A stretch of 64,000 bases of DNA, from positions 434,001 to 498,000 of the forward strand of contig JAUPSS010000002.1 in the NCBI GenBank assembly GCA_040285825.1, read 5' to 3'. This document shows positions 9,258-18,924 of this stretch, one piece after another; position 1 is the first letter of the stretch, and every line of letters starts with the position of its first letter. The notes under the pieces were generated by a model. It was not told where the DNA came from. It did not search any database and saw nothing but the letters and a program-made list of their open reading frames with translations. Source of the DNA: Eukaryota sp. TZLM1-RC. Taxonomy: Eukaryota > Metamonada: BaSk clade. Made by a program: the position numbers and the translations under genes.

Positions 9258-12077
9258 ATGCCAACAACACTTGCCTTTAGGATTCATTACAACACCGCTT
9301 ATGGTGAAGTAGTATGTGTCCGTGGTTCCATCCCTGATCTTGGTGATAATGATCGATCAAATGCTCTAACACTATCCCACATAGGCGATGGTAATTGGAT
9401 CGGCAGCGTCGACCTCAGTGATACATCAATCTCGTCTTTTTCATATCGTTACTTCATTTCCCGTGCAATTGTTGATTTAGAAGAACATGGACCTGATAGA
9501 TTAATTACTTTTGATCCTACTGTTCGTCTTGTACGATGCAGTGACACCTGGAGGTCTTTACCAACTGTGGAAGATTTCATCGCTGAAAGAGCCGTATTTC
9601 GCCGTGTCCTCTGTATTCGTGAAAAACCTGAAAGTTCTGCAGACACTGCCCCTTCTCCTGTTACCGGGAAAGTTACTCTTCGGTTCTCAATTACTGTTCC
9701 TCGCCTCGATCCTGGACACCATGTAGTTCTCGTTGGTGAAGGAATGCACCTGGGGGAGTGGAATCCTGACCTTGGCATTAAGCTTAACGACGCCAGCTTC
9801 CCCCTTCTTTCGTGTGATGTACTCTGTCCTTCAAATCATTTACCTTTCCATTATAAGTATGTAATTGTGGACAGCAGCAAACATGCAGTTCATTGGGAAG
9901 AAGGACCTAACCGTACGTTTGATAAGTCCCTGATTCCCCCCTCTACGTCGCTTGATGTTATTCCCACGTTGTGTCATCAAGAGGATGGAATCTTTAGATA
10001 CCCTGGTCATGCTAATGGAAAATTCAAGGGCTTTGGTGTTATTTGTCCCATTTTTTCATTAAGAAGCAAATCTTCGTGCGGAATTGGAGAGTTTAATGAC
10101 CTCAAGTTAGCTGCTAATTGGCTTAAAAGCATGGACGCTAAGCTTATCCAAGTTCTCCCGATTAATGATACCAGATCTGCTGGCGATTGGAGAGATTCAT
10201 ATCCTTATTCAGCAATCTCTGCGTTTGCTCTCCATCCTGTGTACATTCATTTAGAAGACTTACCAGGACTTACAAGGGAAATGAAGGATGATATTGAGCA
10301 TTTTAAGCAGGAGATCAATAACCAAAACATCAATGACTTTGACCCTGAAATCCAATTTGATTATGAAAAGGTTGTCAACTTTAAGGAAGAAATGATTCGT
10401 AAATCATTTGAAAATTGCCTTGACCAGCTGAACTCTAACAGTGATTTTATGTCATGGGCGAGTTCACAATCGTGGTTACCTTGGTACGCCGCATTTCTCT
10501 ACCTTCGAAGCCTTAATGGTGATAATAATTGGAGAAATTGGCCTGAAGAACACAAGTATTTGTCTCTTGAACAAGTAAAGGCTATTGTGTCGACAGAAAA
10601 TGATTACTATAAGGAAATCCTTTTCACCTATTTCACTCAATACCACCTACATCTTCAACTACTTTCTGCTTCCCAGTATGCCGCCCATCATGGCATTGCA
10701 GTGAAGGGTGATATTCCCATTGGTGTTGATCCCAACTCTGTGGACGTTTGGCAGAATCCAGATGAGTACAAGCTAGACAAAACTGTTGGAGCTCCTCCAG
10801 ATGCTTTCTCCTCAGTTGGACAAAATTGGTTGTTCCCCCCTTATAATTTCCCCACCATGCTTTCAAAGGAGAACCCTTTGGATTGGTGGCAAACGAGAAT
10901 GCGTCACATGTCGATCTACTTCCACGCATTTCGTATTGATCACATTATTGGCTTATTTAGAATTTGGGAAATTTCTGCTGATGCAAACACAGCTATTATG
11001 GGTCGCTTTGAACCTTCAATCAAGTTCTCGGAACATGACATAGTCAATAGATTCGGTCTTTGGGACCTTCATCGCCTTTCCCTCCCCTTCGTTAATGATC
11101 ATATCCTCTGGGAATTATTTGGAGATTCAATGGACGAAGTTCGGGATTTGTTCTTTGAAACTTTCCATGATCGATTGCAGTTCAAGAAGGAGTTACTCGA
11201 GTCTGAAAAGGCTTTGTATAAACACGTCATGGCTCAAAAAGATGCCAAAGTCAATGAAGGTTCTGCTTCCACTGCTTCAATCACCAAACGGTTTGAGGAC
11301 TTCCATGCAAAGCTACTAACACTTTGGAATGATAGAGTTTTTATTGCTGAGCAAGAAGGCTCCGAGACCTTTTATTACCCTTTGTTCGATTGCAAGAAGA
11401 CATTCTCCTTCCGTTGGTTGCCTTTATCTGACCAAGCCAAAGTTGCTGAAATTCATTATCAATACTGCTATGGTCCTGCTCAGAACAACTTATGGAGAGA
11501 CTCAGCCTACCGTAAGCTTCCCAGCATCTCACAGTGTCATGATATGCTTGTCTGTGGTGAGGATCTTGGTGTTGTTCCCCAAGTTTGTGAAGAAGTCATG
11601 GATGAATTGAAGATTTTGGGATTACGAATTCAGAGAATGCCTAATGATCCCAAGGTGAAGTATGGCCATCCTAGCGATTACTCTTGGCTTACAGTTTCAT
11701 GTCCTTCTACTCATGACATGCCTTCAATAAGAGGATGGATTGAGGAGGATCACGACAGAGCCCATGAATTTTGTCAGGAAATTCTTGGTATTCATTACGT
11801 TCCGCCAATCGCTGATCTTGTTCGTAGAATTCTTGATCAACATGTTTATGGTCCCTCTATGTGGACAATTTTCCTTGTGCAAGACCTTGTATCTGTATCA
11901 GAAAGACTTCGCTGGAAGGGTCCTGCTGAACTAGAGCAAATCAATATTCCCGCCAACAGATGGCACTATTGGAGATATCGTTTACATTTGAATTTAGAAG
12001 ACTTGGTTTATGATCGGGAGTTCAACAATGAAATTAAAAAGCTGCTCAAAAATAGTGGTAGATCAGAAATTTATTAG
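9258..12077 (+). CDS. DPE2: DPE2-type 4-alpha-glucanotransferase (disproportionating enzyme 2)
   Basis: This 939-residue enzyme has two N-terminal CBM20 starch-binding domains (about 1-105 and 135-250; GDGNWIGSVDL, then LGEWNPDLGIKL) and a GH77 amylomaltase domain from about 265 to the end. GH77 signatures are CGIGEFNDLKLAANWL, GDIPIGVDPNSVDVW, FRIDHIIGLFRIWEI (nucleophile Asp), VCGEDLGVVP (acid/base Glu) and CPSTHDMPSIRGW (third catalytic Asp). DPE2 moves a glucosyl unit from maltose onto a branched glucan in the cytosol, the standard route for maltose from glycogen or starch breakdown. The family's usual insertion within the catalytic domain is present (about 640-750, Lys-rich with KELLESEKALYKH). 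The first ATG of the frame at 9258 is used; an in-frame GTG at 9237 would add seven residues overlapping LINE sequence. The gene is intact and intronless. Confidence 0.95.
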   Translation: MPTTLAFRIHYNTAYGEVVCVRGSIPDLGDNDRSNALTLSHIGDGNWIGSVDLSDTSISSFSYRYFISRAIVDLEEHGPDRLITFDPTVRLVRCSDTWRSLPTVEDFIAERAVFRRVLCIREKPESSADTAPSPVTGKVTLRFSITVPRLDPGHHVVLVGEGMHLGEWNPDLGIKLNDASFPLLSCDVLCPSNHLPFHYKYVIVDSSKHAVHWEEGPNRTFDKSLIPPSTSLDVIPTLCHQEDGIFRYPGHANGKFKGFGVICPIFSLRSKSSCGIGEFNDLKLAANWLKSMDAKLIQVLPINDTRSAGDWRDSYPYSAISAFALHPVYIHLEDLPGLTREMKDDIEHFKQEINNQNINDFDPEIQFDYEKVVNFKEEMIRKSFENCLDQLNSNSDFMSWASSQSWLPWYAAFLYLRSLNGDNNWRNWPEEHKYLSLEQVKAIVSTENDYYKEILFTYFTQYHLHLQLLSASQYAAHHGIAVKGDIPIGVDPNSVDVWQNPDEYKLDKTVGAPPDAFSSVGQNWLFPPYNFPTMLSKENPLDWWQTRMRHMSIYFHAFRIDHIIGLFRIWEISADANTAIMGRFEPSIKFSEHDIVNRFGLWDLHRLSLPFVNDHILWELFGDSMDEVRDLFFETFHDRLQFKKELLESEKALYKHVMAQKDAKVNEGSASTASITKRFEDFHAKLLTLWNDRVFIAEQEGSETFYYPLFDCKKTFSFRWLPLSDQAKVAEIHYQYCYGPAQNNLWRDSAYRKLPSISQCHDMLVCGEDLGVVPQVCEEVMDELKILGLRIQRMPNDPKVKYGHPSDYSWLTVSCPSTHDMPSIRGWIEEDHDRAHEFCQEILGIHYVPPIADLVRRILDQHVYGPSMWTIFLVQDLVSVSERLRWKGPAELEQINIPANRWHYWRYRLHLNLEDLVYDREFNNEIKKLLKNSGRSEIY

Positions 12078-12824
12078 ATTTCAGTGGTAATATGATAAAT
12101 AAAACTATTTGGAAACCTCTTTTGTAAACTTCTTTATTCCTTTTATAATCACACAGGTTTTGTTTGAACTACCGAATAGAGCCTCTCAATTTTCTATCCA
12201 TTTTGTAGCATTTATATAAATTATTTTATTTATAAAACGACATATTGACAAAATAAAAAATAAAAAATTATAAAAGCTTTGCTTCCGATGAATCCTCATT
12301 CTTCACATTCTCACCGCTCTATTCCGTCTCTCTCAACTTCTTCTTATGCTCCCAAGAAAGCCTTACAACGGTGAGGGACCAATATTTGATTTTGATGAAA
12401 TCAAAGTACTTGAAAATCAACTAGTTGCATAGTGTAGTTTTATTGTTTTTAAGTGTTTTGTCCAATTTGAAATAAAAAGTATTGAAGAAACCTCTTCTAT
12501 TTAGGGACTGTGCGGTAGAGCCCCCATTAAACAGAGCGGCCACTGAATAGTGTCCAGTTTCAGTTCAAAGGGGCTCTATTCAGTATTTTACTTAACATCA
12601 TGTGTCTCCCCAGTTTCCACAAAAACCCTGAAATTATTGCATTGAATTTATGTTGCTTTTAACAACAAATTCCATGATTTATTATCTTAAGCAATAGCGT
12701 AGTTTTTGAAGAGTGCCATTCACAATAAAGCCATTTCTGAAGCATTAAGAGAACCAAAACGCAACCTTAAAATTCAGACCGGGAGTTGTTTTGGAAGTTT
12801 CAAATCAAAATTCCGCCATTTTCT
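12078..12824. other. Intergenic region with interlocking inverted repeats
   Basis: There is no gene in about 750 bp. Near 12516-12584 the 15-mer GGGGCTCTATTCAGT (12570-12584) is the reverse complement of two separate upstream words, TAGAGCCCC (12516-12524) and ACTGAATAG (12542-12550), so either can pair with it. The related word GAATAGAGCC also occurs at 12174-12183. This may be a structured RNA or an old repeat. It does not look like a tRNA or U6. Confidence 0.5.
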
Positions 12825-14759
12825 ATGCACATTAACGAGACCAAGTTGGACAAACCCCTTGTCAAAGATGCCCAGAACTTTGTCCAAGCAGTAAACAGAT
12901 ATTGTTCTGAAGTTTCATCTGTGTCCGAACTTCTTCAGCGCTCAGTATCCGCAACAGACATTCCTTCAGTCAATCGCCTTCTTTGTCAATATGGTGTCTC
13001 ACTATTTAAAATATTTTCACAGATTTTGGATGACGGCACTCAATCAGAGAGCTTTTCACCAATACTACATCAATATTGCTCTCAAATTGAGGTTTACTAT
13101 ACACTGTTAGCACTTCTTCGATCCAAGCACACCAAACTATGCGTACAATATCTCAAATGTGAAGAATGTCAATCTGAAGCCAAAATGGCCCGTGCTTCCT
13201 TTGCTTGGTTATTGTTCATAACATCTCAAAAGTATTACACAACATCACTTGAAAAGTTTGGTAACGATCTGGTGCCGTCTTTTAGTCTGTTGATTGCATC
13301 ATTTTATCTTTGTATACGGCATTCGAGTGCATCACCTACTCTTTCCACTCTACAATCACATTTCCCAAATGTAACATCAGAGGATTTGGAGTTTGCAACT
13401 CAGCGAGTGTCCACTTTCTTGAGCAATCTTTCTATATCATGTACTGATGACATATGTTCAGTCACTCATTATGAAATTTTGTTAGATTATCATCATTCAA
13501 AGTTGCATAATAACAATCTTTTATTTAATGAAATGTCAATTTATCCTAATGCAGTCCAGCACACCTCTCCAGTGTCTAAACCTGTTAGGCCGACACCTTC
13601 TGTCCCTCTTGTAATTGGTCTACATTCACCAAAATGGACTCATTATCTTTTTGGATCTGCTGGTGTTAAACAGTCATCCAAGTTGGTTGAAGCTTTGGGC
13701 AATTCTGAATCACTAGTATCTATGGTAGAAGACAATCTTTCTAATATGGTCAAACAGTTATTGGAGGTTGATGATAGCTTTGATTCCAAGACATCTACCC
13801 TCAAGTCTTGTTACCTTTCTCTTCTGTCCAACGTCCTGAATTTCGAAGGGAGTAGACTTGGAGAGGATAGTTCACAACAAAGGTTGGTAAGTAGTACTGT
13901 GTTCTCGAAATCTCTATTCATTGTCAGTTGTTGTCTAATTAATTCTTTGCTTCCTGAAATGGTACTCCTTACCCATCTATCCATAACTCCTATAGATTTG
14001 TTACCAGCGATTGAGGCTGTCTTGAGGTCCAGCAGTGAACACTTTGGGGTTGAGCAACTGTATATTCTTCGGAAACTAGAACACAAAATTGTAAAGGAGA
14101 CTGGTTTTAAGGAAAACAGTCCATTGTTTAGTTCCCAGGGGTTCAGGTTGATGATCACTGGCTCTGGTGACTCTAGAATAGATTTTTTTGTTCGTAAGGT
14201 GATTGGAATGGCATCAAACACCATTAAGAATCTTGGAATTGCTGTCAATGTAGAATCCAATCCATTGTTGGAATTCATTTGTACATGCTTTAAATCATTA
14301 CTAACCAAGTCCATGGAAGTATTCAAGAATCGTCACCTGGATAGTGTGGTTCTTTGTTGCTTTTACTCTATCTTCCACACTGCGTTTTCTATCAAGAATG
14401 GTGACTGTGTTGATCACAGGTTCAACAGAATGGCAACCTTTGCACTCGATTGTGAACTATCACTTGAGCAGTTATGTACTTCATACTTATTGTTACCTGA
14501 TTCTAGTAGTGATGCTGTCACCAGTGTCTGGGTTGCTGATGACGTCATTGATCACGTTATTTGCTTCTATAATACAGTTTTTGACCCCCTTACACGTGAT
14601 TTGCTGGGATTGATTAATGTTGATGTCTCCCCTTCCCCAAACCCCACTTCACACACTCCTTTCCGAGGTCAACCAATCCCAAATTACTTTTCTTCTTCTG
14701 GTAAAAGGAAAAGTCCTTATAAACCAAATGTGAAGTGTGTGAAATTAGTTTTTAGTTAG
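12825..14759 (+). CDS. RB: Retinoblastoma-family pocket protein
   Basis: This 644-residue protein has the RB layout: an N-terminal helical domain with ARASFAWLLFITSQKYY (about 130-150), pocket A (about 255-430) with FSKSLFIVSCCLINSLL and LEHKIVKETGFKENSPLF, and pocket B (about 455-600) with RHLDSVVLCCFYSIFHTAF and VIDHVICFYNTVF. These match the RB helices HLDQIMMCSMYGI and IIVFYNSVF. The tail has KRKSPYKPN, like the SPYK proline-directed CDK sites in RB C-termini. RB proteins bind E2F-DP and restrain entry to S phase. The ATG at 12825 is used; the longer frame starts with a TTG at 12786. It is shorter than animal RB (about 930) mainly at the N-terminus and tail. It converges with the OCRL-like gene, 82 bp apart. 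Sequence divergence is high but the pattern is specific. Confidence 0.85.
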   Translation: MHINETKLDKPLVKDAQNFVQAVNRYCSEVSSVSELLQRSVSATDIPSVNRLLCQYGVSLFKIFSQILDDGTQSESFSPILHQYCSQIEVYYTLLALLRSKHTKLCVQYLKCEECQSEAKMARASFAWLLFITSQKYYTTSLEKFGNDLVPSFSLLIASFYLCIRHSSASPTLSTLQSHFPNVTSEDLEFATQRVSTFLSNLSISCTDDICSVTHYEILLDYHHSKLHNNNLLFNEMSIYPNAVQHTSPVSKPVRPTPSVPLVIGLHSPKWTHYLFGSAGVKQSSKLVEALGNSESLVSMVEDNLSNMVKQLLEVDDSFDSKTSTLKSCYLSLLSNVLNFEGSRLGEDSSQQRLVSSTVFSKSLFIVSCCLINSLLPEMVLLTHLSITPIDLLPAIEAVLRSSSEHFGVEQLYILRKLEHKIVKETGFKENSPLFSSQGFRLMITGSGDSRIDFFVRKVIGMASNTIKNLGIAVNVESNPLLEFICTCFKSLLTKSMEVFKNRHLDSVVLCCFYSIFHTAFSIKNGDCVDHRFNRMATFALDCELSLEQLCTSYLLLPDSSSDAVTSVWVADDVIDHVICFYNTVFDPLTRDLLGLINVDVSPSPNPTSHTPFRGQPIPNYFSSSGKRKSPYKPNVKCVKLVFS

Positions 14760-14841
14760 ATTAGAATTTATTAATGTAAATATCATTTGATTAATATTTG
14801 TTATTTCTAGATAATTGGAAATTCAAAAAAAAGTTTAATAA

Positions 14842-17235
14842 TTAAGTCAAAAATGAATACGGAAGTAATAAATGACCCAGAAACTTAACCCTTGGATCAT
14901 CATAATCAGCTACTTCCAACGTGTAGCAGTCAGAAAACTCGACTCGATTGGCCACCTGTACCGTCATCAAGACCGGGGCAAACAAAGTTAAAAGTAGTTG
15001 AGGTTTGGTGACGTGTTTGATTAATTCATTTAAAAAAGATAATAAATAAATTACTGAATTATAATACGGATAAACAAGTTTTGACACCACAGATCTAGCT
15101 TCATTCAAGGAGTCAACAGTACAGCAATCAGAAATCATAGAGAATGGAATTAAACTTACAGGGAGGGAACGAAGGTAGTGTAACAGAGAAAACAGCAAGA
15201 GTCCCGGAGAGTCAAGATCAGAATTGACCTTTATTGACCGCTTGTCTTGATCTATGATTGATTGAATTTCCAAAAAATTGGTCATGTCAGTCGTTGAAAA
15301 ATCGAATTCCAAAACTTTGGACATGAATGATTTACCTCGACTAAAGATCAAATCACACAATGTCCATAATGGTTTTGAAATTTTGTCTCCTGAGCTGGTA
15401 TCGATCTGATACGCAAGATCACAACCAAAGTAAGAAGGTTCAAAGATAGCAGAAAAAGGAAGGAAAACATCACCTCCCCCACGAATTCTGATCACAAGAA
15501 CAGTTTTTAACTGAAACTTCCGACTCCTACGTCTGCAATAATGGAAAAAATTTGTATCGGCAATTGGTAACGTGAGAGTTAAATTATCTGATTGATCTGG
15601 GGCGATAATCCCAGACAGACTCGAACAATGAATATATGGGGGAAGAGAATCTTTCAGAAAAGACCAAAAGACAATGACTGGGCTTGAATTTTTGATTGAA
15701 AAGGTCAAAATGGGAACTTTTGATCCATATCTGAGCCCTTCTAATTCAAACTCAGTGATACTCAACTCTACTGATGGAATAAAAGAGTTCGTCAAACGAT
15801 CCAAATCTTTTTTGACTTCATTTAAAATTAAATTTCTTTTTTCAGGAATAATTGATCTGGCACTAAATTCCAGTAAATTCGACACCGGAAGGTGATCTGA
15901 AAGCAGAACGTCATCGCGATCATAATTGATTGATTTAATTTGACCCCCTGACCGGCAATAATAAAGGCAACGATCACACCATGCTGGGGGCCTTGGTTTT
16001 TGTGGGTTATAAGGAATATACTTGGTAGTGCCGGGAACAACTTTATAGGTCGGAGGAAATTTAATTTCAGGTTCTTTGAATGAAAAGAAAACAGAGTCCC
16101 GACCTCTTGCTCTCTGAATGAATTGGTCCTTTTTAAGTAACTCTGAAATATTCCTTTCGTCAACTAATGAGACAACAGACTGATAATCCAATTCTATTCT
16201 AAAATTTAAATCACCAATCCAAAAAACGTAATCAAACTCAAATAAATTACTTGGTGGAATTAGCTGACTTTCATCCAAATAAAAAAACTGATTACCCGTT
16301 AATAAATGCTCAAACTTTGACACCACATCTTTAGCATCCTGGATCCTGCGTAAAACCTTTTCTGTGTGCGCTGCCAAGTGGGAATTAATAATGGCGAGGT
16401 CAGAGTCAAATACTTTTAATGTGGTGATAACTGCTCCCTTGTTACCCATTTTGCCCATTAAGCCCGTGCCAATCGTATACGCTCTGACATCGGAAACTGA
16501 AACGTCATCACGGACAAACAAAATGGTCAACAACCCTACAAGTTGCTTCCACATGACGAGTCTATATCCAGAGCCAACAGCTTCAGTAAAAGTTGTTATC
16601 CATGGTTCAGCAATAGAGGTCTTCTCTGCCATTAAAAGAGTAGATGCTGTCATGTCTACCTCCTGCAAACCAAAACAAATCAGGTGAGGAGAGGAAGAAG
16701 GAATTAGATTGACCAGAGCAGAGGGTGGAGGAGGGGTCATAGATGCAACATTGAATGTGGTTAAGTGAATAGAGACAGGGTGGGGAGATGAGAATTCATG
16801 GATTCGGTCACGAAGAGAGCGTCGTATCCAGAGGGATCTTAGTTCTTTAGATGAAGTTGGAGCAGTTGAAGTGGATGAAAGGAGAGAGTTTAATTGATTA
16901 AATAGTAGGGAAGAAGGGGATGTAATAGCCTTGTTGAGTGACTTACGAAACGTTGATGCAGAAGTATGGGAAGCATACAAGAGTATTTCTCTGTTTGAAA
17001 CAGATATTTTGAGAGAAAAGTCATTGCGGTCATCATCAACAACACTAAGAAGGGACTGAGAGGGGTCCACTGCAACAATAGAAGAACCTTCCTTCAACAC
17101 CAAAGCATATTCAGGAACAGGAGCTGATGCACGTATTAATGCAGCAAAGTTGTCAGGGTGATCCTTATAAGGAAGTGCACACAATACTTTATGATGAGAT
17201 TCTAGACATCCTTCTAAGACAGAAATGTTTGCCAT
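14842..17235 (-). CDS. OCRL: OCRL/INPP5B-like inositol polyphosphate 5-phosphatase
   Basis: This 797-residue protein contains the type II 5-phosphatase domain at about 155-475: LTTFNVAS, GLQEVDM, GLMGKMGNKGAV, NSHLAAH, WIGDLNFRI (metal and substrate site), PPAWCDRCLYYC and LLSDHLPVS. An ASH domain follows (about 490-610, LTLPIADTNFF and related strands), then a RhoGAP-like domain (about 630-785, LLLFSLLHYLRSLPVSLIP and LKHVTKPQLLLTLFAPVLM-like helices). The N-terminal 110 residues could be the family's PH domain. OCRL and INPP5B remove the 5-phosphate of PI(4,5)P2 on endosomes, Golgi and the ciliary base. The GAP-like domain lacks an obvious arginine finger, as in OCRL. The ATG at 17235 lies 101 bp from the divergent WAPL-like start. 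Confidence 0.92.
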   Translation of the reverse strand: MANISVLEGCLESHHKVLCALPYKDHPDNFAALIRASAPVPEYALVLKEGSSIVAVDPSQSLLSVVDDDRNDFSLKISVSNREILLYASHTSASTFRKSLNKAITSPSSLLFNQLNSLLSSTSTAPTSSKELRSLWIRRSLRDRIHEFSSPHPVSIHLTTFNVASMTPPPPSALVNLIPSSSPHLICFGLQEVDMTASTLLMAEKTSIAEPWITTFTEAVGSGYRLVMWKQLVGLLTILFVRDDVSVSDVRAYTIGTGLMGKMGNKGAVITTLKVFDSDLAIINSHLAAHTEKVLRRIQDAKDVVSKFEHLLTGNQFFYLDESQLIPPSNLFEFDYVFWIGDLNFRIELDYQSVVSLVDERNISELLKKDQFIQRARGRDSVFFSFKEPEIKFPPTYKVVPGTTKYIPYNPQKPRPPAWCDRCLYYCRSGGQIKSINYDRDDVLLSDHLPVSNLLEFSARSIIPEKRNLILNEVKKDLDRLTNSFIPSVELSITEFELEGLRYGSKVPILTFSIKNSSPVIVFWSFLKDSLPPYIHCSSLSGIIAPDQSDNLTLTLPIADTNFFHYCRRRSRKFQLKTVLVIRIRGGGDVFLPFSAIFEPSYFGCDLAYQIDTSSGDKISKPLWTLCDLIFSRGKSFMSKVLEFDFSTTDMTNFLEIQSIIDQDKRSIKVNSDLDSPGLLLFSLLHYLRSLPVSLIPFSMISDCCTVDSLNEARSVVSKLVYPYYNSVIYLLSFLNELIKHVTKPQLLLTLFAPVLMTVQVANRVEFSDCYTLEVADYDDPRVKFLGHLLLPYSFLT

Positions 17236-17336
17236 TCTTGCAGGTATAGCTTATAACAGGACTAAGCGTCCAGTTTAATAATTTTAAATTACAAAAATTA
17301 CAGTTCAAAAAACTTGTGATTCACTCTTCTCAGACC
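17236..17336. promoter_or_regulatory. 101-bp head-to-head spacer between OCRL-like and WAPL-like genes
   Basis: Two ATGs face away from each other across 101 bp, so both 5' UTRs and the promoters must lie here or inside the coding regions. The sequence is A/T-rich with no motif I can name. A shared bidirectional promoter is inference from position only. Confidence 0.4.
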
Positions 17337-18863
17337 ATGTTGACATTTGGAACAGGTCGTCGAGCAGCTTTTGACACTCTTCCACAGAACCCTAGTCAGA
17401 AAGCCTTCTCAGAGACATTACGTCCTAGCTCCCCTCTCTCTGACTCTGAAGATACCTCTAGTGATGACTCTCATTCATCAATGCATTCTGCTTCTCCTTC
17501 TTCATCTCCAGAATCACCCAGAATAGATTCTCAAACTTTTAAAACAATGTCAGCCATGTCCTCACTTCAAGGTTCTGGTAAAATATCACTAGCAGTTGAT
17601 GACCTTTCATTCATTCTTGAGTCAGTTTCACCTTCTGAGTATACTGATGTGTTGTATTCCATGTCACTGAATCTCTTTGAACTAGACTATGAATTCGCTG
17701 TCGCTATTGCTAAAGCTGAATTAATAAGTCCGGTAATGCCAGTAATACTGACATCTTTAAACAGTAACCAGGACTCGTTTGCTTTATCCTGCATTGTTGT
17801 ATTTCTTTTGTCACGTCATTTGTCACGTCATATGTTGACTTTTGTTGACTCTGCATTTGCTACTGCATTAATTGATAATTTTCAAAACAGAATAGGTTCT
17901 TTGAATCTTTCAGTTAAAGCCCAAAAGATTTTCAATTTATTTCTAAATGAAGTTAGTGGTCATTGTTTGCCCTCAAGTATTCATTCACTTTTACTGAGCA
18001 CCCACTCTCTAGTCAATCTTGTTTCATCTAAATTTTTAAGAATTGGGGTTTATGAGTCTATGGATTTTATTCTTTGCAACATAAATAAAGTTGAGAAATT
18101 CGGAATTTCGGATCCTTCTGCACACAGAATTATGCACTGTTTGCTTCGTTTGTTGACAAGTTCAATTAATCAATCAATGTTGACTGATTATCAGAGATGT
18201 TTTTCAATCTGTTCTGTATTGGTCTCCTATCAAAACAATTCTTGTCCTGCTTGCCGGTCACTTTCCTTAAATGGATTAATCAATTCATTGCATGGAAACC
18301 CAGTCTTTGCACAGGCTTTTGTGAATAGCCATGGTTGCATTGAGGTGTTGAAATCAATTACTCTTCTTTCAAACCAATTTGTTTCGTCAATTATAGATTC
18401 TTTTGAAATCGAAGATGAGGATCTAGCCTCAGAACTTTTGTTGAAATCTCTCGCTGTGATGTCTAATGCTTTTGATGCTGGTTATGATGGTGAAATTAAC
18501 TCTGTGATCAGTTCAACTTTGGATTCTCGAGACTCATTGAAATTAGTAGGAGAGTTGGTTGATGCTTTCCAAAATTGTTTTTCACATTTTGAGTTAATTT
18601 CAGAGAAGAAATCTACCAAGGTTGATGTCATTCTTGACTTGGACACATTTCTTGGGCACTTGACTGTCGTGTTGGCTCATTTAGTTACCAGTCCCAAATA
18701 TTTCACTCGTCACAACTCAATTGACACATTTCTTTATAAGTCATTAGCCCACACACTAACAAGATTTTCTGAATTTAACAAATCATTGAATTTATTCAAC
18801 AAAACTTTTTTTGAAAAAATTGATTCACTAAAACAAAAATTAACCAGTTTAATAAATAATTAA
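17337..18863 (+). CDS. WAPL: WAPL-like (cohesin-release factor) helical-repeat protein
   Basis: This 508-residue protein has a 70-residue Ser/Pro/Asp-rich low-complexity N-terminus that begins with a FGTGRR element. An all-helical repeat body follows. The body's first repeats (AVDDLSFILESVSPSEY, then SFALSCIVVFLLSRHLSRHM) follow the pattern of the WAPL domain, where DD-x-x-[YF]-x-L-E is followed by a helix ending FLLSRD. WAPL opens the cohesin ring with PDS5 and releases it from chromatin. It is short compared with animal WAPL (about 1,190) but close to fungal and some protist forms. The ATG at 17337 is used because the upstream GTG at 17316 is not a likely eukaryotic start. Generic armadillo-type proteins could look similar, so the assignment rests on the first two repeats. 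Confidence 0.5.
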   Translation: MLTFGTGRRAAFDTLPQNPSQKAFSETLRPSSPLSDSEDTSSDDSHSSMHSASPSSSPESPRIDSQTFKTMSAMSSLQGSGKISLAVDDLSFILESVSPSEYTDVLYSMSLNLFELDYEFAVAIAKAELISPVMPVILTSLNSNQDSFALSCIVVFLLSRHLSRHMLTFVDSAFATALIDNFQNRIGSLNLSVKAQKIFNLFLNEVSGHCLPSSIHSLLLSTHSLVNLVSSKFLRIGVYESMDFILCNINKVEKFGISDPSAHRIMHCLLRLLTSSINQSMLTDYQRCFSICSVLVSYQNNSCPACRSLSLNGLINSLHGNPVFAQAFVNSHGCIEVLKSITLLSNQFVSSIIDSFEIEDEDLASELLLKSLAVMSNAFDAGYDGEINSVISSTLDSRDSLKLVGELVDAFQNCFSHFELISEKKSTKVDVILDLDTFLGHLTVVLAHLVTSPKYFTRHNSIDTFLYKSLAHTLTRFSEFNKSLNLFNKTFFEKIDSLKQKLTSLINN

Positions 18864-18924
18864 TTAATTTTCCCTTGGTTTTATAAATCAAAAACTTATA
18901 TTAATTCAAAAGACATCCTGAATC

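Noticed and set aside
9449-9778. 109-codon minus-strand ORF
   Set aside because: It is a shadow of the second CBM20 region of DPE2.
12500-12600. Inverted-repeat region as a U-snRNA or tRNA
   Set aside because: No ACAGAGA, Sm site or A/B box arrangement is present.
13811-14326. 171-codon minus-strand ORF
   Set aside because: It is antisense to the RB pocket coding sequence and has no family.
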